From positions 3,286,001 through 3,350,000 of the forward strand of contig JAECYW010000006.1 in assembly GCA_023014335.1 (NCBI GenBank): a DNA stretch of 64,000 nucleotides. The letters are read 5' to 3'. Of this stretch, positions 11,763 to 23,760 are shown in pieces (within the stretch, counting starts at the first letter, position 1; the number at the start of each line of letters is the position of its first letter). The translations under genes and the position numbers were made by a program. Under the pieces are notes generated by a model that had not been told where the DNA came from, made no database searches, and saw nothing but the letters and a program-made list of their open reading frames with translations. This DNA is from Galerina marginata (Eukaryota; Basidiomycota; Agaricomycetes; Agaricales; Galerinaceae).

Positions 11763-13635
11763 ATGATGGACGCGGCTGCACTTATAAAACACGAAGCAGC
11801 GGCAAATGAACGTCGAAAAGCGACTGTCGCTTCAAAGAAAGTTAGACGAACGAAACTCAAAGAGCGCAAGGTGCGTCCGGGCTCTGCAGCTCTAGGAGTA
11901 AGCTTCTCATGATAATCAATAAATATTATTGTTAATTGGTCTATCAGGAAGGCACTACCCCGGAGCGAGCACCAGTCGCCTCGAAAGCAATGTACCTCAC
12001 AACTTGGGTTATCAGGTAATGGATCAAGACTTTGGCGTTCCTGAACCGCCACTACCTTTGTTTCCTCAGCCCACCTCAACACCTCCTGGGCCTTTGCAAC
12101 CACTTGAGGAGGAAGATGAGGAGCTGATTGCTGTGTTGCCAAGCTTGCGTCTTATCGTGCGCAATCGGCTGCGGACTGCTACTAATGCCGGGTATTTTCC
12201 GAGGTCTACAACTCGGATGTTTGCATCGACGAACATGACAATATCCAGCACGCGCCTCTTCCTCCTGATGAACCAGATTGCAAGCTAGAGAAAGTTTTAG
12301 CTAGCCTCATGATCTGGTCCACCGAACTCAGGTGCTTGCCAGCACGTTGCATGCATCCCTCTCTTCCCGATTCATTCCAAGATTTTGCCTCCTCGTTCTT
12401 CAGTAAATGGGGTACACAGAAAAAGGACCTCATGACACATTGTCGACGAGAGTTGATGCATGGTGTGAGAGTTGATGCATGGTGTTTCCTTGCTGTTGTT
12501 GACCGGCTCCTCAAAGTAACATCTTCTGTTCTGACCTTGGTAAGTCAAGATCTCTTCAATCTTTCTGATGGTCAATGGTCGTTCATCCGAACATCATCGT
12601 TTTGTTTTTAGAATGCATTTGTTGATAAACTTGGTCCCGATTTTGATATCCCACGCATGGTTGTTGATCTTTTACACGAGTTTGAACTGGGTGTTCTGGA
12701 AAGCCCTTTTTACCCACTTAATTCGAGTGCTTTATGCTGCATCCCCTGGTGGTAGTTTGGTCGCAGAACTGGATCGACGGTACGTAAATTTCGGCTTCTT
12801 TAGGTCTTCACAAATAATAATCTCTTCACGGCAACCAGCTTCCGGAGCATACCGAAATTTGGAGGCCAAATGCCTCAGAAATGAAGAAACTTGCGGCCCG
12901 TGATTTTGAGGACCTATTGCAGGTAAGATCAAGGATTTGCAGCGAGAAGAAAGTAAATACTAATGTCTGCATCTTCTTTAGTGCAGTATACCAGTGTTTG
13001 AAGGACTGCTGCCAGTGTCATTTAATACGACCCTCATGACACTCTTGTACCGAACAGCAGAGTGGCACGCATTCGTAAAACTTCGGCTACATACTGAGAG
13101 TACTCTACAGCACCTTGAAACGCTTACAACAGAGCTCGGGCAGTTAGTGCGAAAGTTTAGGGACACTAGTCAGTCCGCTTTTGCGATCTTTGAGCTTCCG
13201 AAGGAGACAGGGTCAAGGCAAAGGCGCCAAAAGTCTGCTAAAGGAAAGGAGAAAGCAGGTGCAGGCCATATGTCAGGGCGAAAACCTAAAACACAGAACC
13301 TCTTCACGTACAAATGGCACGCACTTGGAGATTATGTCCGTGCTATCCGTCTTTTTGGCGGAACTTATGGGTTCTCAACTCAAGTGGTAAGCAATGTTTG
13401 TTCTTATATTTTCAGTTTATTCATACCTTGTGATTGGTAGGGTGAACTCGCTCATATGGTTGTCAAGCGACTGGTCACTGTATGGGTTAACCAACGAACG
13501 CTGTGCTGGGAAACAAATTGCCCAGCGTTATCGAAGGCTTGTTTGGCCTATGACAGGACACGGCTCCACAAACATACTCAGCAGAATGCCACAAGTAATG
13601 TCAATGACGAGGCAGACGGTGACTCAGACCTATGA
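11763..13635 (+). pseudogene. Degraded CACTA/Plavaka-like DDE transposase
   Basis: The first exon reads MMDAAALIKHEAAANERRK. Later exons include VVDLLHEFELG, equivalent to the conserved D-x-x-H block of CACTA-type transposases. They also include WKALFTHLIRVLYAASPGG, ARDFEDLLQ joined to CSIPVFEGLLP across an intron (about 12920-12981), WHAFVKLRLHTESTLQHLE, and NLFTYKWHALGDYVRAIRLF followed by FGGTYGFSTQV. It ends with a TGA at 13633-13635. It is broken. A 19-bp tandem duplication (unit starting GAGAGTTGATGCATGG, about 12450-12487) shifts the frame. A one-base shift lies at the ELG|WKALF junction near 12693. The segment that should hold the first catalytic aspartate appears deleted between about 12500 and 12610. 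The closest family is the expanded transposase-like group of Agaricomycetes; the exact superfamily is my inference. Confidence 0.65.
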
Positions 13636-14424
13636 TATCACATCTCTCCATCTAAAAGGCTCGCCCTGGATAGGCGACGATGCTTGGTGTTCTTGCTCCG
13701 TGTAGACGGCTCGAGGACAGACGGAAGGTGTTGGCCGACATCAGAATGGGGGTGTGCTGGGGTGCTGGCATTTCGAATCCGGGTCAGTTTGTGGCTGTCT
13801 CCCCATCTCGCACGCTCGCGGCCTCACCCAGGTCCCCGTCATCAACCTCATCATAATTTACCGTCCCAATTTGACACTTGCTTCCCATAGGCGGCACCAA
13901 CAGCGGAAGGACACAGCGAGCCCGGCATAGGCAATGGTGAGGGCGGCTCCGACCCCGCGTCCGACGAAGAGAACCGGCTGACACCATGCAAGCTCGGTGC
14001 GCGTATGTGGCAGTTACACCTCGACGGATTCCCTTATCTGAGGCCGTCACTAGGACACGAGGTGAGCGAGAATCCACCCGCTTACCTAAATTATTGGCCT
14101 CGGTTTTTTATCCAGGAATACTTAACCCTGCTTCGCCTCGTACTGGAGATATTTCTGTGGGAGTCTATTATTATATTATTCTGATTCCTTTCTGCTGATC
14201 CGTGAATTTTATACTTAGGCTACTGTTCGCAGTTCGCATGCGTCCCTAGTTGAGGATTTTAGGCCAAACCAGTTGAAATCGAGGATCGGAAGGGAGTTAG
14301 GCTCTACTAATGTCCAACTGTAGCGCTATTGATATACCTTGCTAGTACAGTGGCTTCCTGGGTCAACTCCCATGAATCAATATATGATCCTGTGTTCCTA
14401 AAATCATATGTGCGACTGCAGCAA
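13636..14424. other. Non-coding downstream of the transposase remnant
   Basis: Weak coding-like patches around 13680-14060 may be further decayed 3' parts of the same transposon. I see no gene I can support. Confidence 0.3.
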
Positions 14425-14485
14425 GACTTCTGCATGACTATTGCCCGACTTCTACATGACTATTACCTGACTTCTACGTGACTTA
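14425..14485 (+). repeat. 22-bp tandem repeat, about 2.7 copies
   Basis: The unit GACTTCTRCATGACTATTRC plus two bases occurs at 14425, 14447 and 14469 (partial). Confidence 0.7.
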
Positions 14486-14629
14486 TTTTGGCGGCGTGAG
14501 ATCCAGCCAACTGATGGGGAAAGAGCTCGACCAACGACTCACTAGAAACTCTGACAATAGTCATGCAGTAGTCGTTCAACCTAGCGTTGCGAATAAAAGT
14601 CCCAAAATAGGATTCTACCACCTGTTATC

Positions 14630-15190
14630 TTTGACCGAGCACACGACCGACATCTATGAACGAAGCAAATTGGCGATGTCCTGACCGAACCCCTTTTTTT
14701 GACCAATGTCAAGTCATGACGTAGTCTGGACCTGTCTGAATGTAGCATTTTTTCGAGTACAAACCTAGAATTTAGGTAGTCCCAATCTAACCCTGTTAAT
14801 TCATACACTAACCTAGCACCTGACATTTGATCTCCTAGTCAAGCCATGAATGATGTTGGAGAGAGCAAGTGAGACCCCAGAACGAAGCAATATATTAACT
14901 CCCAATCTAGCCAATTCCCAAGTCCTAACTGACCCAGCTTTGAGTACTGATTAAACCCGCACTTCACAGTCTTGACCGAGCAACACTTTTGAGTTCAATT
15001 GAGTACTAACTGAGCCCAGAATACCTGACACATTAATGTCTTGACCAAGCATCACTTTTGATACAAATAAGCTCTGACCGAGCATGACTTGAGAATGAGC
15101 ACTTACTACTGACCGAACCTGAAATATCTATCAACTCAAAAGTCCTGACCAAGCAATACTATTGTCATAACTGAGCTCTGGCTGAGCATA
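14630..15190 (+). repeat. Dispersed short TGACCGAGC motif array
   Basis: At least eight degenerate copies of TGACCRAGC or TGACCGAAC occur at irregular spacing (for example about 14633, 14684, 14979, 15044, 15078, 15109, 15144, 15176). They are often followed by an AT-rich stretch and an AGTACT or ACTGAGC word. No coding frame spans the region. Confidence 0.55.
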
Positions 15191-16230
15191 TAAGTTCTGC
15201 AACAAGATTAAAATAATTGATCAGCACAACATTCAACCTCAAAGCAGAATAACCTTTCCCTTTGGTTGTGGGCCATGACCCACCTGCGAGTTTGCCAGTT
15301 ACTAGTACGAAGGATGCCAGTGAGCGAAAGCGGGAAAGCTCCAAGTTGGAGACAAGGAGCCCATTGGAAGCCGCCGGAAGCACTTCTGAATGCCTGCTAT
15401 GCAGACCTCATGAACTAAGGATCAGCATCTGCACCATATTTACAATTGTAAGCCGGTTGAGATTGACAAAAACAAGGGTAAATTACTTACCACCGATGCA
15501 AGACTCCATCACAAGCTGAGCAATTCAAAAAGGAGGGTTAAGTCAGTACTTACAGTCTTGCAAAAGCTAGGCTTCATCATGGGTTGAACGCATGGCTCTT
15601 CTACAATAAAAGTATGGCAAGGTTAGTACTTGTCACGGCTGCAAAATAAGAGAGGTCATGACTCGTAAGTCAACATATTATGGGCTCAGTTCAGACATCT
15701 GGGACAAGCATATTGTTGGTTACATTAGTACTTGAATGTGTACAGAAAAATGGGCTAGGTCATGACTTACACAATTGGAAATATTTGCTCAGTTGTAAGG
15801 CCGAAGATGCTCTGTCTGAGAAAAATTGGGCTTTGTCAGTACACAAGAAGTGGTGGGTTCGTGCTTCGGTTTTGTGGGGTTTGTGGTTGAGAATCTGCTT
15901 GGTTTTTATATTGAAAAGTCGGGGTAGATAGGTAGTAACATAAATGGTGCTACCTGGATGGATGACGGGGTGCTACATTTGTACCAGTGCAAGTGCTCGA
16001 TTCTGACTTTGCAAAATTGATGCTCGGTTCATACTTTGTGAATTGCTTGGTCAGCGGTCGGGCCTCTTTGCTCCGTCAAAGACTGCAGGTGGTCAAATCC
16101 GGTTTTGCATAAAAGTCAGGAGGGTGCGTGTAACTATGTAATATACATTTTCGGTTTTCGGCCGGTGTAAATTACGTTTTTGAATATGCACGTGACCGCA
16201 TTTTTTTTGCGCGCTGCTGGAACAACGCAA
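15191..16230. other. AT-rich non-coding stretch
   Basis: Isolated short open frames only. I see no gene, RNA or repeat I can support. Confidence 0.35.
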
Positions 16231-18760
16231 CTACACCCAAGACACCGATTCAAAGCTGCCTCCCTCTTCCCTATCCTCGTTGGAAACGACCATAGGCTTC
16301 GATAAAGCTGGGCCTTTGGCTGCCTTTCGAGCAACAGATCCATCTGCCAAGATTTCTTCAAGCTCGATGGACGCCATGTCAATGTCTTCGTCGCTGCCAT
16401 CTACTGGAAGAATGTTGCTGGGTACAGAGGGGGCAGGAGGTGCGCCACGGTTGCTCAAATCAACATCTTCTTCGTCATCAGATTCGTCGTAGTTTGCATC
16501 CAACTTGGCAGCAGCATCGTCGTCGTCAATTAACCGCTGCACCCGTTCGATGTTAAAGAACTTAATGACTGGATTGGGGTGAGCTGATTTCCGAACCTAG
16601 TGTACATTATTAATTTGTTGTTCACTGTGATTGGGTGGAATACTTACCCTCGACGGTCATGCATTTCGGTAGTAAGCACCAACTTGGGCCATTGCAACAA
16701 CTGTACTAACAGTCTGTCGGTTGCGTTGCGCAGTATCAAGCATGGTGACTGCAGACATCGTACGCTTGTCAGCCATAGAATGGGGTACTGCAGAGTATAG
16801 CTTGATAGCAATTGCCTGGACAAAATATCAGCATTCAAGTTAGAATGGTAGATGACACGTTACACACCGCAAGTATACCTTCATTCTCACTTCCTTCGTA
16901 CCCAAGCCACCAGTCCAGCGGGCTCTGGTTGATACTAAGCGGGATATTGAACGGGTAAGCACCTTGAGCGTAGGCGGTAAACTGCGACTGATACTGCTTC
17001 GTGAATGACTAGTGGGTGAGGAATTCGTCAGACCCATGGTTAATTTCCGAAACAAGAAGACCATGAAGTTATGCACCAACTTCAAGGAATGTTTTTGGGT
17101 TGCGCACACCAGGTGGGACTTTGGACGGCATCCGTGCCGGTGCGGGTAGGGTAATGGAGAATGAAAGCGGGTTGGGGTTTTTAAAGATAGAAGATCGGAG
17201 GTACGCTTTACATGGATTGTGATTAGCGAAGTATCAAAAACCTTGAGATAACAAGTACTAACTAGGATTCAGGTAAAAGGCCGAGAGATGGACATTCGTT
17301 GGGCCACTAATAAAAAACTCCTGCCACCGTGAGTTGATTATCCCCCGGATCTGTCCACGGACATCATCTGGCAATGCACAGGTCTTAGGAGTCTGCCTCA
17401 TACGAGCAAGCATTGCCAGCAAGTAGAGATAGATATCTGCTGGGTTGGTTGCTGTGGCCTAGAGACATTCGACGCAGCGTGCAATTCTTTCGCCGACGGC
17501 AACAAACTGTGTGAGCCTGAGCTCAAATTGGTGGGATGCCATGTCCTGTGTAAAAAGGTTGTTATATGACTGCCTGTTTGTCAGTAGAGAATTATAATAA
17601 AGTAAGAAATAAAACATACCGGAATGTTGATTTGACCTGACACGCATAACTGGCGGATAGCAGGAAGGCAGCGTTGCAGAGAGATTGCCGCCCACAACAC
17701 AACAGTGTTGCAAATCGTGTCTTGCCGATGCTTTCAAGACCAGGCCCGAGCAGTAGCCTCTAACGAAGGTCTTTCAGCAGTGACTTTGCATGATTAGGGT
17801 GTTTGAAGAATTTGATAACACCTCGAATGCGCTGAACAGTCTGCGCAGCCAATATTGTTAGACATTGAGAAAGGAAGACTCCCAAACCCAACATACCGGA
17901 GTAAAATAAGCAAGGGCGGCAAGGTCTTTCCAGGCATTATTGAGGTGATGATTCGGATCAGGTAGGTTCAAAATGTTGGGAAGACGAGAGGTGACGATTT
18001 CGCGGGCAACACGTGTATTTCCGGTGTTATCTGCAGACACCGCAATGAAGCGATCAAGACCAATCAAGTCTATGACCTAGGATCTGACATTAGTGATCAT
18101 ATTAAAGAAAAGAATAGAGACATGAAGACGTACTCGAAACACCAGATTTGCGATCCACTCGCCAGTATGCGACTCGTCGGTACACTCCTGACCTTCAAGC
18201 AACATTACCTTCCGAGTAGGTGTTGTTGCATGAACTGTATACAGGGATTCGCCCTGATCGAATGGAACCCCCATCAAAGGAGACGCTGAGCCGTCGAAAG
18301 TTCTTGAGCTCGGTGATCTGAAGCTGACGAACATTCTCTTGCTCTGACATAATGTGGCTGTCTGCAAGTTTTGTTCGCGAGGCCGGAACATAGCTTGGCG
18401 TTTGCAGCTTATATATGTCCTTCCATTCCTGGTAGTCCACGAGAGAAGGTGCAAGCCGCGAAGGTCTAAGCTCTGATGAAGCTCCTTCCGCGAGCGTGGG
18501 CCAAAAAATGAAGAGTCATTTCGGGGCAATGCTGGCGATGTCGTGGGAATAGCAGACGGTGTCACCACTTTTGAAAGATTGTAACACTTGACGCACTCGA
18601 AGCAGGAACAAGTGCGCCAGGAGACACACCAGCACTGGCTGAAGCGACGAGAGATCGTTGGGCAGCAGTAAGCTTGAGACATAGCTTAGCGTGAACCAAT
18701 ACACGGGGCACAGTGCGAGGCTTCTAAGTTTTTGTGCACCCAGGACCGCAACAACGGTAT
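16231..18760 (-). pseudogene. hAT-family transposase, frameshifted
   Basis: Reading 5' to 3' on the minus strand, exons give RQLQITELKNFRRLSVSFDGG, then in another frame YTVHATTPTRKVMLLEGQEC and DESHTGEWIANLVFR. Next come LIGLDRFIAVSADNTGNTR (the D of the RNase H-like core), ILNLPDPNHHLNNAWKDLAA, and ESIGKTRFATLLCCGRQSL. The hAT C-terminal dimerisation region follows (SPLDWWLGYEGSENEG, PHSMADKRTMSAVT), then an acidic tail to a stop at 16231. The shift near 18265 between SFDGG and YTVHATT breaks the catalytic-core coding frame. The N-terminal part (18440-18760) has cysteines that could be a remnant zinc finger, but its frame is uncertain. It sits directly 3' of a truncated Ulp1-like protease on the same strand. 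Confidence 0.7.
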
Positions 18761-19039
18761 TTTCGGGGGTGAACCGCCGGTCGGCACTTCTATAGTAACC
18801 TGGTCGAGGACATTCAGGCGGGGCCGACCGTGACTAGCGTGGTCAACAACATTTAAGCCGTCGTCATCTGAACCTTCAGTGGCAACACTCGCGTCCTACA
18901 AAGAAATATCAGAATGTGCATTGAGCCGCCGATCGTGAAAAAGTAATACCTGTTCAGGCGTCATTCTCGATTCTGTCTTAACATTGCCTCTGCTTTTGCG
19001 AGATTCAAAAGGCTGAAGGAGGATCAGAAGTAATAACAG

Positions 19040-20060
19040 CAGATTAATGACAATCTTACCTGTTTTTCGTTCTCTGGCTTTGCGTTGTACTCAAGTGCTT
19101 TAGGACCTAAAGCAGTTGCCTTCGACAGTTGAAATACAGGTGCAAGAACATTATGGTTTGTTTTCCGTTTCTTTGCTTTTGGCTTCTTTGGTGACACTGA
19201 GAGCTGTTTCATAGCTTTCGTAAGCTCATTGCCTGTGTTTCGAGATGGCGGCGTGATGGGCCGCTTCAGTGTTGACTGGGAAGGAAGTAATGGAGGAGGG
19301 CATTGTAACTGAATAAAGCACAGTTGAACCAATCATTCCGGAAGTTCTGCGACGGGCAGGGGAGGAATAATGGCAGACTCTGGAGCAGATGCGCCTGGAT
19401 CGCCATAGAGTAGTTCCTGAGCGGCGATATCAATTGCAATCGCAAACCAGTGGTTCCTGCGGACGTGAAAAATACCGCCCAGTTGGCTTGCTTCATTGAG
19501 GTTTGCCCCAAATTTCTGCAAAAACGTCGAGTCCGTTGCATCGTAACTATGCGTTCCTTCGATTTCGTCCGCATGCGCCTGAGTAATCTTCCGAATAAGC
19601 ACGGTATCAAGAAAGTGGATGTTTCGAGAGGCAAAAGATTTCTTGACTTCTGCCTCAAGAAGATGCAGACCAAGAAAGGGTGGATAAGAAATCGAGTTGG
19701 CGCCATCCATCCACTGTTGCGCGGCCTTTGGGAGCAATTCGGCGACAACAGCCTTTGGTGGGATAAGGACACGGTCTAGCACTTCAAGGAAGTTGGAGGA
19801 AGGCATCTCCCGACAGAAGAAAGAGTGGCCAGGCGGTACCCTGTAGGAAGCGGGCTCCACACAAATGGGGGGGATTTTCGCGGATATGAAATCCAAGACG
19901 GAGAGTTTTCGAGCGGGAATCGGAGTGGAAACATCCACCGGAATGCGTAGGTGACCGCACACATAACCTTTAAAATTTGGTTATCATCCATGGATTGACT
20001 AATTAGGAGGCAAGTACTAACCTTGGGCTTTTGGGGATACCTCAGAGAACTGGTAACCCA
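19040..20060 (-). pseudogene. Truncated Ulp1/C48-type cysteine protease remnant
   Basis: The main exon (19962-19333) contains SYDATDSTFLQKFGANLN and then HWFAIAIDIAAQELLYGD, the histidine and aspartate block of Ulp1-like (C48) peptidases. The downstream block with the catalytic cysteine (normally QxDxxSCG) is missing, and the frame stops at ELPE at 19333. A following lysine-rich exon (KPKAKKRKTNHN, about 19290-19060) looks like a nuclear-localisation linker. Ulp1-like proteases are frequent passengers of plant and fungal DNA transposons. This one lies immediately 5' of the hAT pseudogene and may once have been part of the same gene or element. Confidence 0.55.
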
Positions 20061-20408
20061 TGCCTCTCCATCTGTTAGTCTACGGTGAACTGACTGTTCC
20101 AATGAGGGACCACGTCAGTATAATATACTTCCTTCCTTCCTTCCATCCGGGGTTCGAAAAATCGTCCATTGTGCACCTAAAGTTTCTAGAAATGAGGATG
20201 GTTAGTCAGGACAACAAATACGATGCAGAAGAAATTACCTAGGCTTTCGGGGCAAGATGCTGGATACTTCATTAGAAGAAAACACCGGCAGTTTATATAC
20301 TACGACTCTATGGGGGCCAAGCATGTATACTACAACGATGTGCATACTGAGGCGCGGCAGAAAAAGACCGTACAAAACCGTGAGGTGAAGAAAGGTAAAA
20401 CGTCCATC

Positions 20409-20735
20409 TAAGATGAGATATTGAGACCATGAAAGGTAGGTAGGAAGGAATCAAAATACGCGACAAGAAAAAAAGGAAAGTAGAAGGATTCAGCTGCAGG
20501 AGAATAGATAACAGCGGAGGTGGTTGGTGCATGTGGTAAATTCGAAATACGGAGTCCCTGAGAGGTAGGTAAGAAGGACGCGAAGAAAAAAAAGGAAAGT
20601 TGAAGGAGTAGCTGCACATGAGTGGAGTAGATCAATGCATGGATGAAACAGCGATGAGGGGCCATCTAAGATGGAATATGGGGAGCATGAAAGGTAGGCA
20701 GGAAGGAAGCAAAATACGCGATGAACTAGAGGACA
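20409..20735 (+). repeat. Three diverged tandem copies of a ~128-bp unit
   Basis: Copies start near 20409, 20546 and 20667. Each carries a block like ATGAAAGGTAGGTAGGAAGG, and the first two share AAAAAAAGGAAAGT(A/T)GAAGGA and AGCTGCA. The third is truncated. Confidence 0.6.
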
Positions 20736-22119
20736 TTTGAATGAAAGTTCGCGTATAAGTCAAGACTACTGAATACTAAATAGGTGTTGAGCGCTGAGCG
20801 CTGAGGACGGGGTACGCGTGTCATGGCCAAAGGTATGGTATGCGACAAGATGGCGCAACCATCGCGGAGGGAATGTGGTGTCTATGAACGATGGAGGGAA
20901 AAGCGATGGAAAGTTCGAAGGATGACTTGTATCACGCGATCACGGCCGAGCCTTGGATTGTCCGCCGTGGGAGTAGGAGGTCAGGCCGGAGCGCTAGCTT
21001 GCCAGATCTCAGGGCGATCCACAGGTACTTTAATAAAAGCGCCTGTGCTACGGAGCGTGTCTCGGGTGTGCCTGGCTACGAGTGCTCTGGAGTGCTAATT
21101 GATAATTATAGCATGCGACTCGAGAACCCCGAAGCACTTCGTGCCTAGGCACTCGGTGGCATGAGGTTATATTGGTCGGTATTGGATGAGTTCTCGCCGC
21201 AGCCATCTTTCCTAAACCTGACTCCCTGCGCTGCTCCTCGTTCGAGTTGAGTAGTTTTCTAGACAACTTGCCCCATGTATTAGTGGAATGATACGAGTCA
21301 CCTTATGCAGTTACCCGCTCAATGGTCTGCCCCTGGGATGATCTCATTAATCTGCGTCACGCAGTCGATAGACCCAGAAACCCTCAAATAGTCGAGGAAT
21401 TAAATCTATAGCCACTGTCCAGTCGACTAGTCGTCCTCTGCACCTTTGCCAACAGTTTGGTATACGTACTTGGTTTGCCTCTTCGCGAATTCAATGGTAA
21501 CTGTCCACATTGTGCCATTTTTGCATCCTTGACCAGTATCCGCCCAGATAACAGGCCTTCATTTTCCTTCTGGTCAAACAGAACCTTTTATTGCTTCGGT
21601 TCCTGAACTCATACATAACGGCGCCGTCATTCCTGCTGTGCATTTATTATTTAAATGCTTTCCCTCAGTACCAATATACGCCGGACAAGTCTTTCACGGG
21701 CAAGAGGCATTTATCATTTACCACTGTCATGTTCCCTCTCTGGGTTACAACAACTCCCGGAAATCGTTCGACTCACGGGTCCCAGTCGACTCGGAATTTT
21801 TTATTTGCAAGATTGGCTCAAACAATGGGGTGATCGGGGCTGTCAGCATACAAACGGTGGCTGACCTCTTCTTGGCTCAAGAAATGACCATCGAGTAAGT
21901 CATGCTCATCTCAATCCTAGGCTGAGTCAGCTGAGTTAATAGCGTTTCCCTACGTAGGTTTTTCAAGGCTTATGCACCAAAGAGCGTCTAGTGGGCGATA
22001 GTTTCTACTTTTCAGTTTATCATGTGTAACCTAGCTAAAGTTTATAAACGTTACCCGCCATTGCGCGTGTTTTGTAGGCTATTGCATAAGCCATGTTCAG
22101 CGCGTAAAAGTTGATGTTT
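20736..22119. other. Non-coding stretch with weak ORFs
   Basis: No gene can be supported. A plus-strand patch at about 21690-21890 (YNNSRKSFDSRVPVDSEFF) looks coding-like but has no start, splice or domain context. Confidence 0.3.
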
Positions 22120-22262
22120 GTACCATGGACCAAGGTTGGACGAGGACGGTTGGACAGTCTAGCCAATGACTCTGCCCCAACTTCACGAACGTCGAGGTCG
22201 TCGTTATCCAGGAAGGCGACAATCTGAGGAATGGCGGGAGCGATGGCGTCTTGGAACTCAGC
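22120..22262 (-). pseudogene. Solitary HEAT/ARM-repeat exon
   Basis: After a CTTGCAG acceptor the minus strand encodes one helical repeat: AEFQDAIAPAIPQIVAFLDN followed by DDLDVREVGAESLARLS. This is the same repeat type as the arrays at 34.6-35.0 kb and 36.7-38.2 kb. No neighbouring repeat exon is readable, so it appears to be a detached single unit. Upstream minus-strand sequence to about 22520 (LFGPEFSFRDPKLLCDDE) may be unrelated. Confidence 0.6.
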
Positions 22263-22289
22263 TGCAAGAGCTGGCAAAAGATCTGCTAT

Positions 22290-23760
22290 TAGTATCCGAC
22301 TGTCCTAAACTTCACTCTTGACATCGATGCCGAAATCCAATTGTATAAACTGATCCCTCCCAGCTAATAAACCGACGCAGAAGAGAAATATGGTCATGGC
22401 GAATTAACTTTGTTGAGCCATTAGGTCCAGGGATTTCGTCATCGCAAAGCAGCTTAGGATCCCGAAAAGAAAATTCAGGTCCAAAGAGATATTGAGGCCA
22501 AACGTTTGCTGTCCGCAACAAAAAGAATGTCGATGGTTGGAGAAACTAAAACGCCCGGTAATAGCGGTACAAAGGGGAAAGTTCACGAGAATCACGGTCA
22601 CGGCATTTTTCAAGTTTTTCTTGAAATTGAGAAAGAAGACAATCTGGCTTTGGGCGTTGTTTCTTCTTCTTCTGCATGCCCGCGTGCCTGCACTCCTGGA
22701 TCTTGGGGCTTTGGGTCAACGCCCTTTTCATCGTCTTCTCCGTCATCATCATCATCGCCAACGCCGCCGTGCCTTAGTCCGAAATATCTGTCGTCGTCAT
22801 GGCAGACGGTTGGGGGATCCGTGATACCCCGAACATTCTCCTCTGGAATTATTTGCGGATCCTGAGCTCGCAAGGTGAAGGGCAGTGGGAAAAAAGATTC
22901 TGGAAGTGTTGGCAGGAATTGGGGCTGTAAACGACTTGAAATTCTGGATGGGTTCGACAGAAGGAGACGGTGGGTCTGCAACGCCCTTATTCCCGTCACC
23001 GCCGCTAGCGGATGAAGTCGACGTTTGACAACCCACGCCAGCAACTATCTGGGTCAGTAGATTTAGAATAGCACAGAACAAGTAACGTGAGAATGACCGA
23101 CAAACCTCCCAAACTGGATTTGGTTGCTGATACCTTTTGGAACAAGGTTTAAATCCAAATGCGGCTTTTGAGGTTATCCAACTGGGCGTTTGGCAGAAAC
23201 AGTTGTGGGACCTGAAGTAGCCGCCAACTGTGTCTGGCAATTTGCCTGTGTCCGGTTCTATGCGGATCGGTATCAGTATTGCTCCCAGGCGTGACTATCG
23301 CACCAAAAGTCTTAGGAGAATGTTCAGAAAGCGAAGTTAGAAGCAGAGATAGCGGGTTCTGAAGAGGGAAATGGGGAGAAAAGTGCTCTAACAAAGGCAA
23401 AGAGAAGGCGACGAATCAATTGAGAATAACAACGACCATGGAGGTGATGGCAGGGGGGGCAAAATTGAATAAGGTGCCGAAATTAACGGCGGAATCATAA
23501 GACCTGGAGAAAGACTGGGTTGCAAATGCGAAAGTGGAGGCTGAGTAAAAGGCGCCTGAACAAAGGCATCGTCGGCTTTTCAAGCTTCTCAGCGGTCCCC
23601 GGTCGCTGTCGCCGCCGATTGGCTCCAGTAGTAGCAAAACGCTACTGGCTACGGGAAAGGACAACTTGCTGAACGGCGCGTTGACGGCGATGTCGATGCC
23701 GAGGTGTTCGCACTTGTTGTCGACCCAGTACCACGCCGAGAAAACAGCACCAAGCACAGT
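22290..23760 (-). other. Unassigned minus-strand ORFs
   Basis: Several minus-strand open stretches exist: 22521-22312, 23044-22610 with an acidic GDDDDDGEDDEKG block, 23400-23149, and 23757-23416. They might be exons of one uncharacterised gene. I found no consistent splice set and no domain, so I leave them unassigned. Confidence 0.2.
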
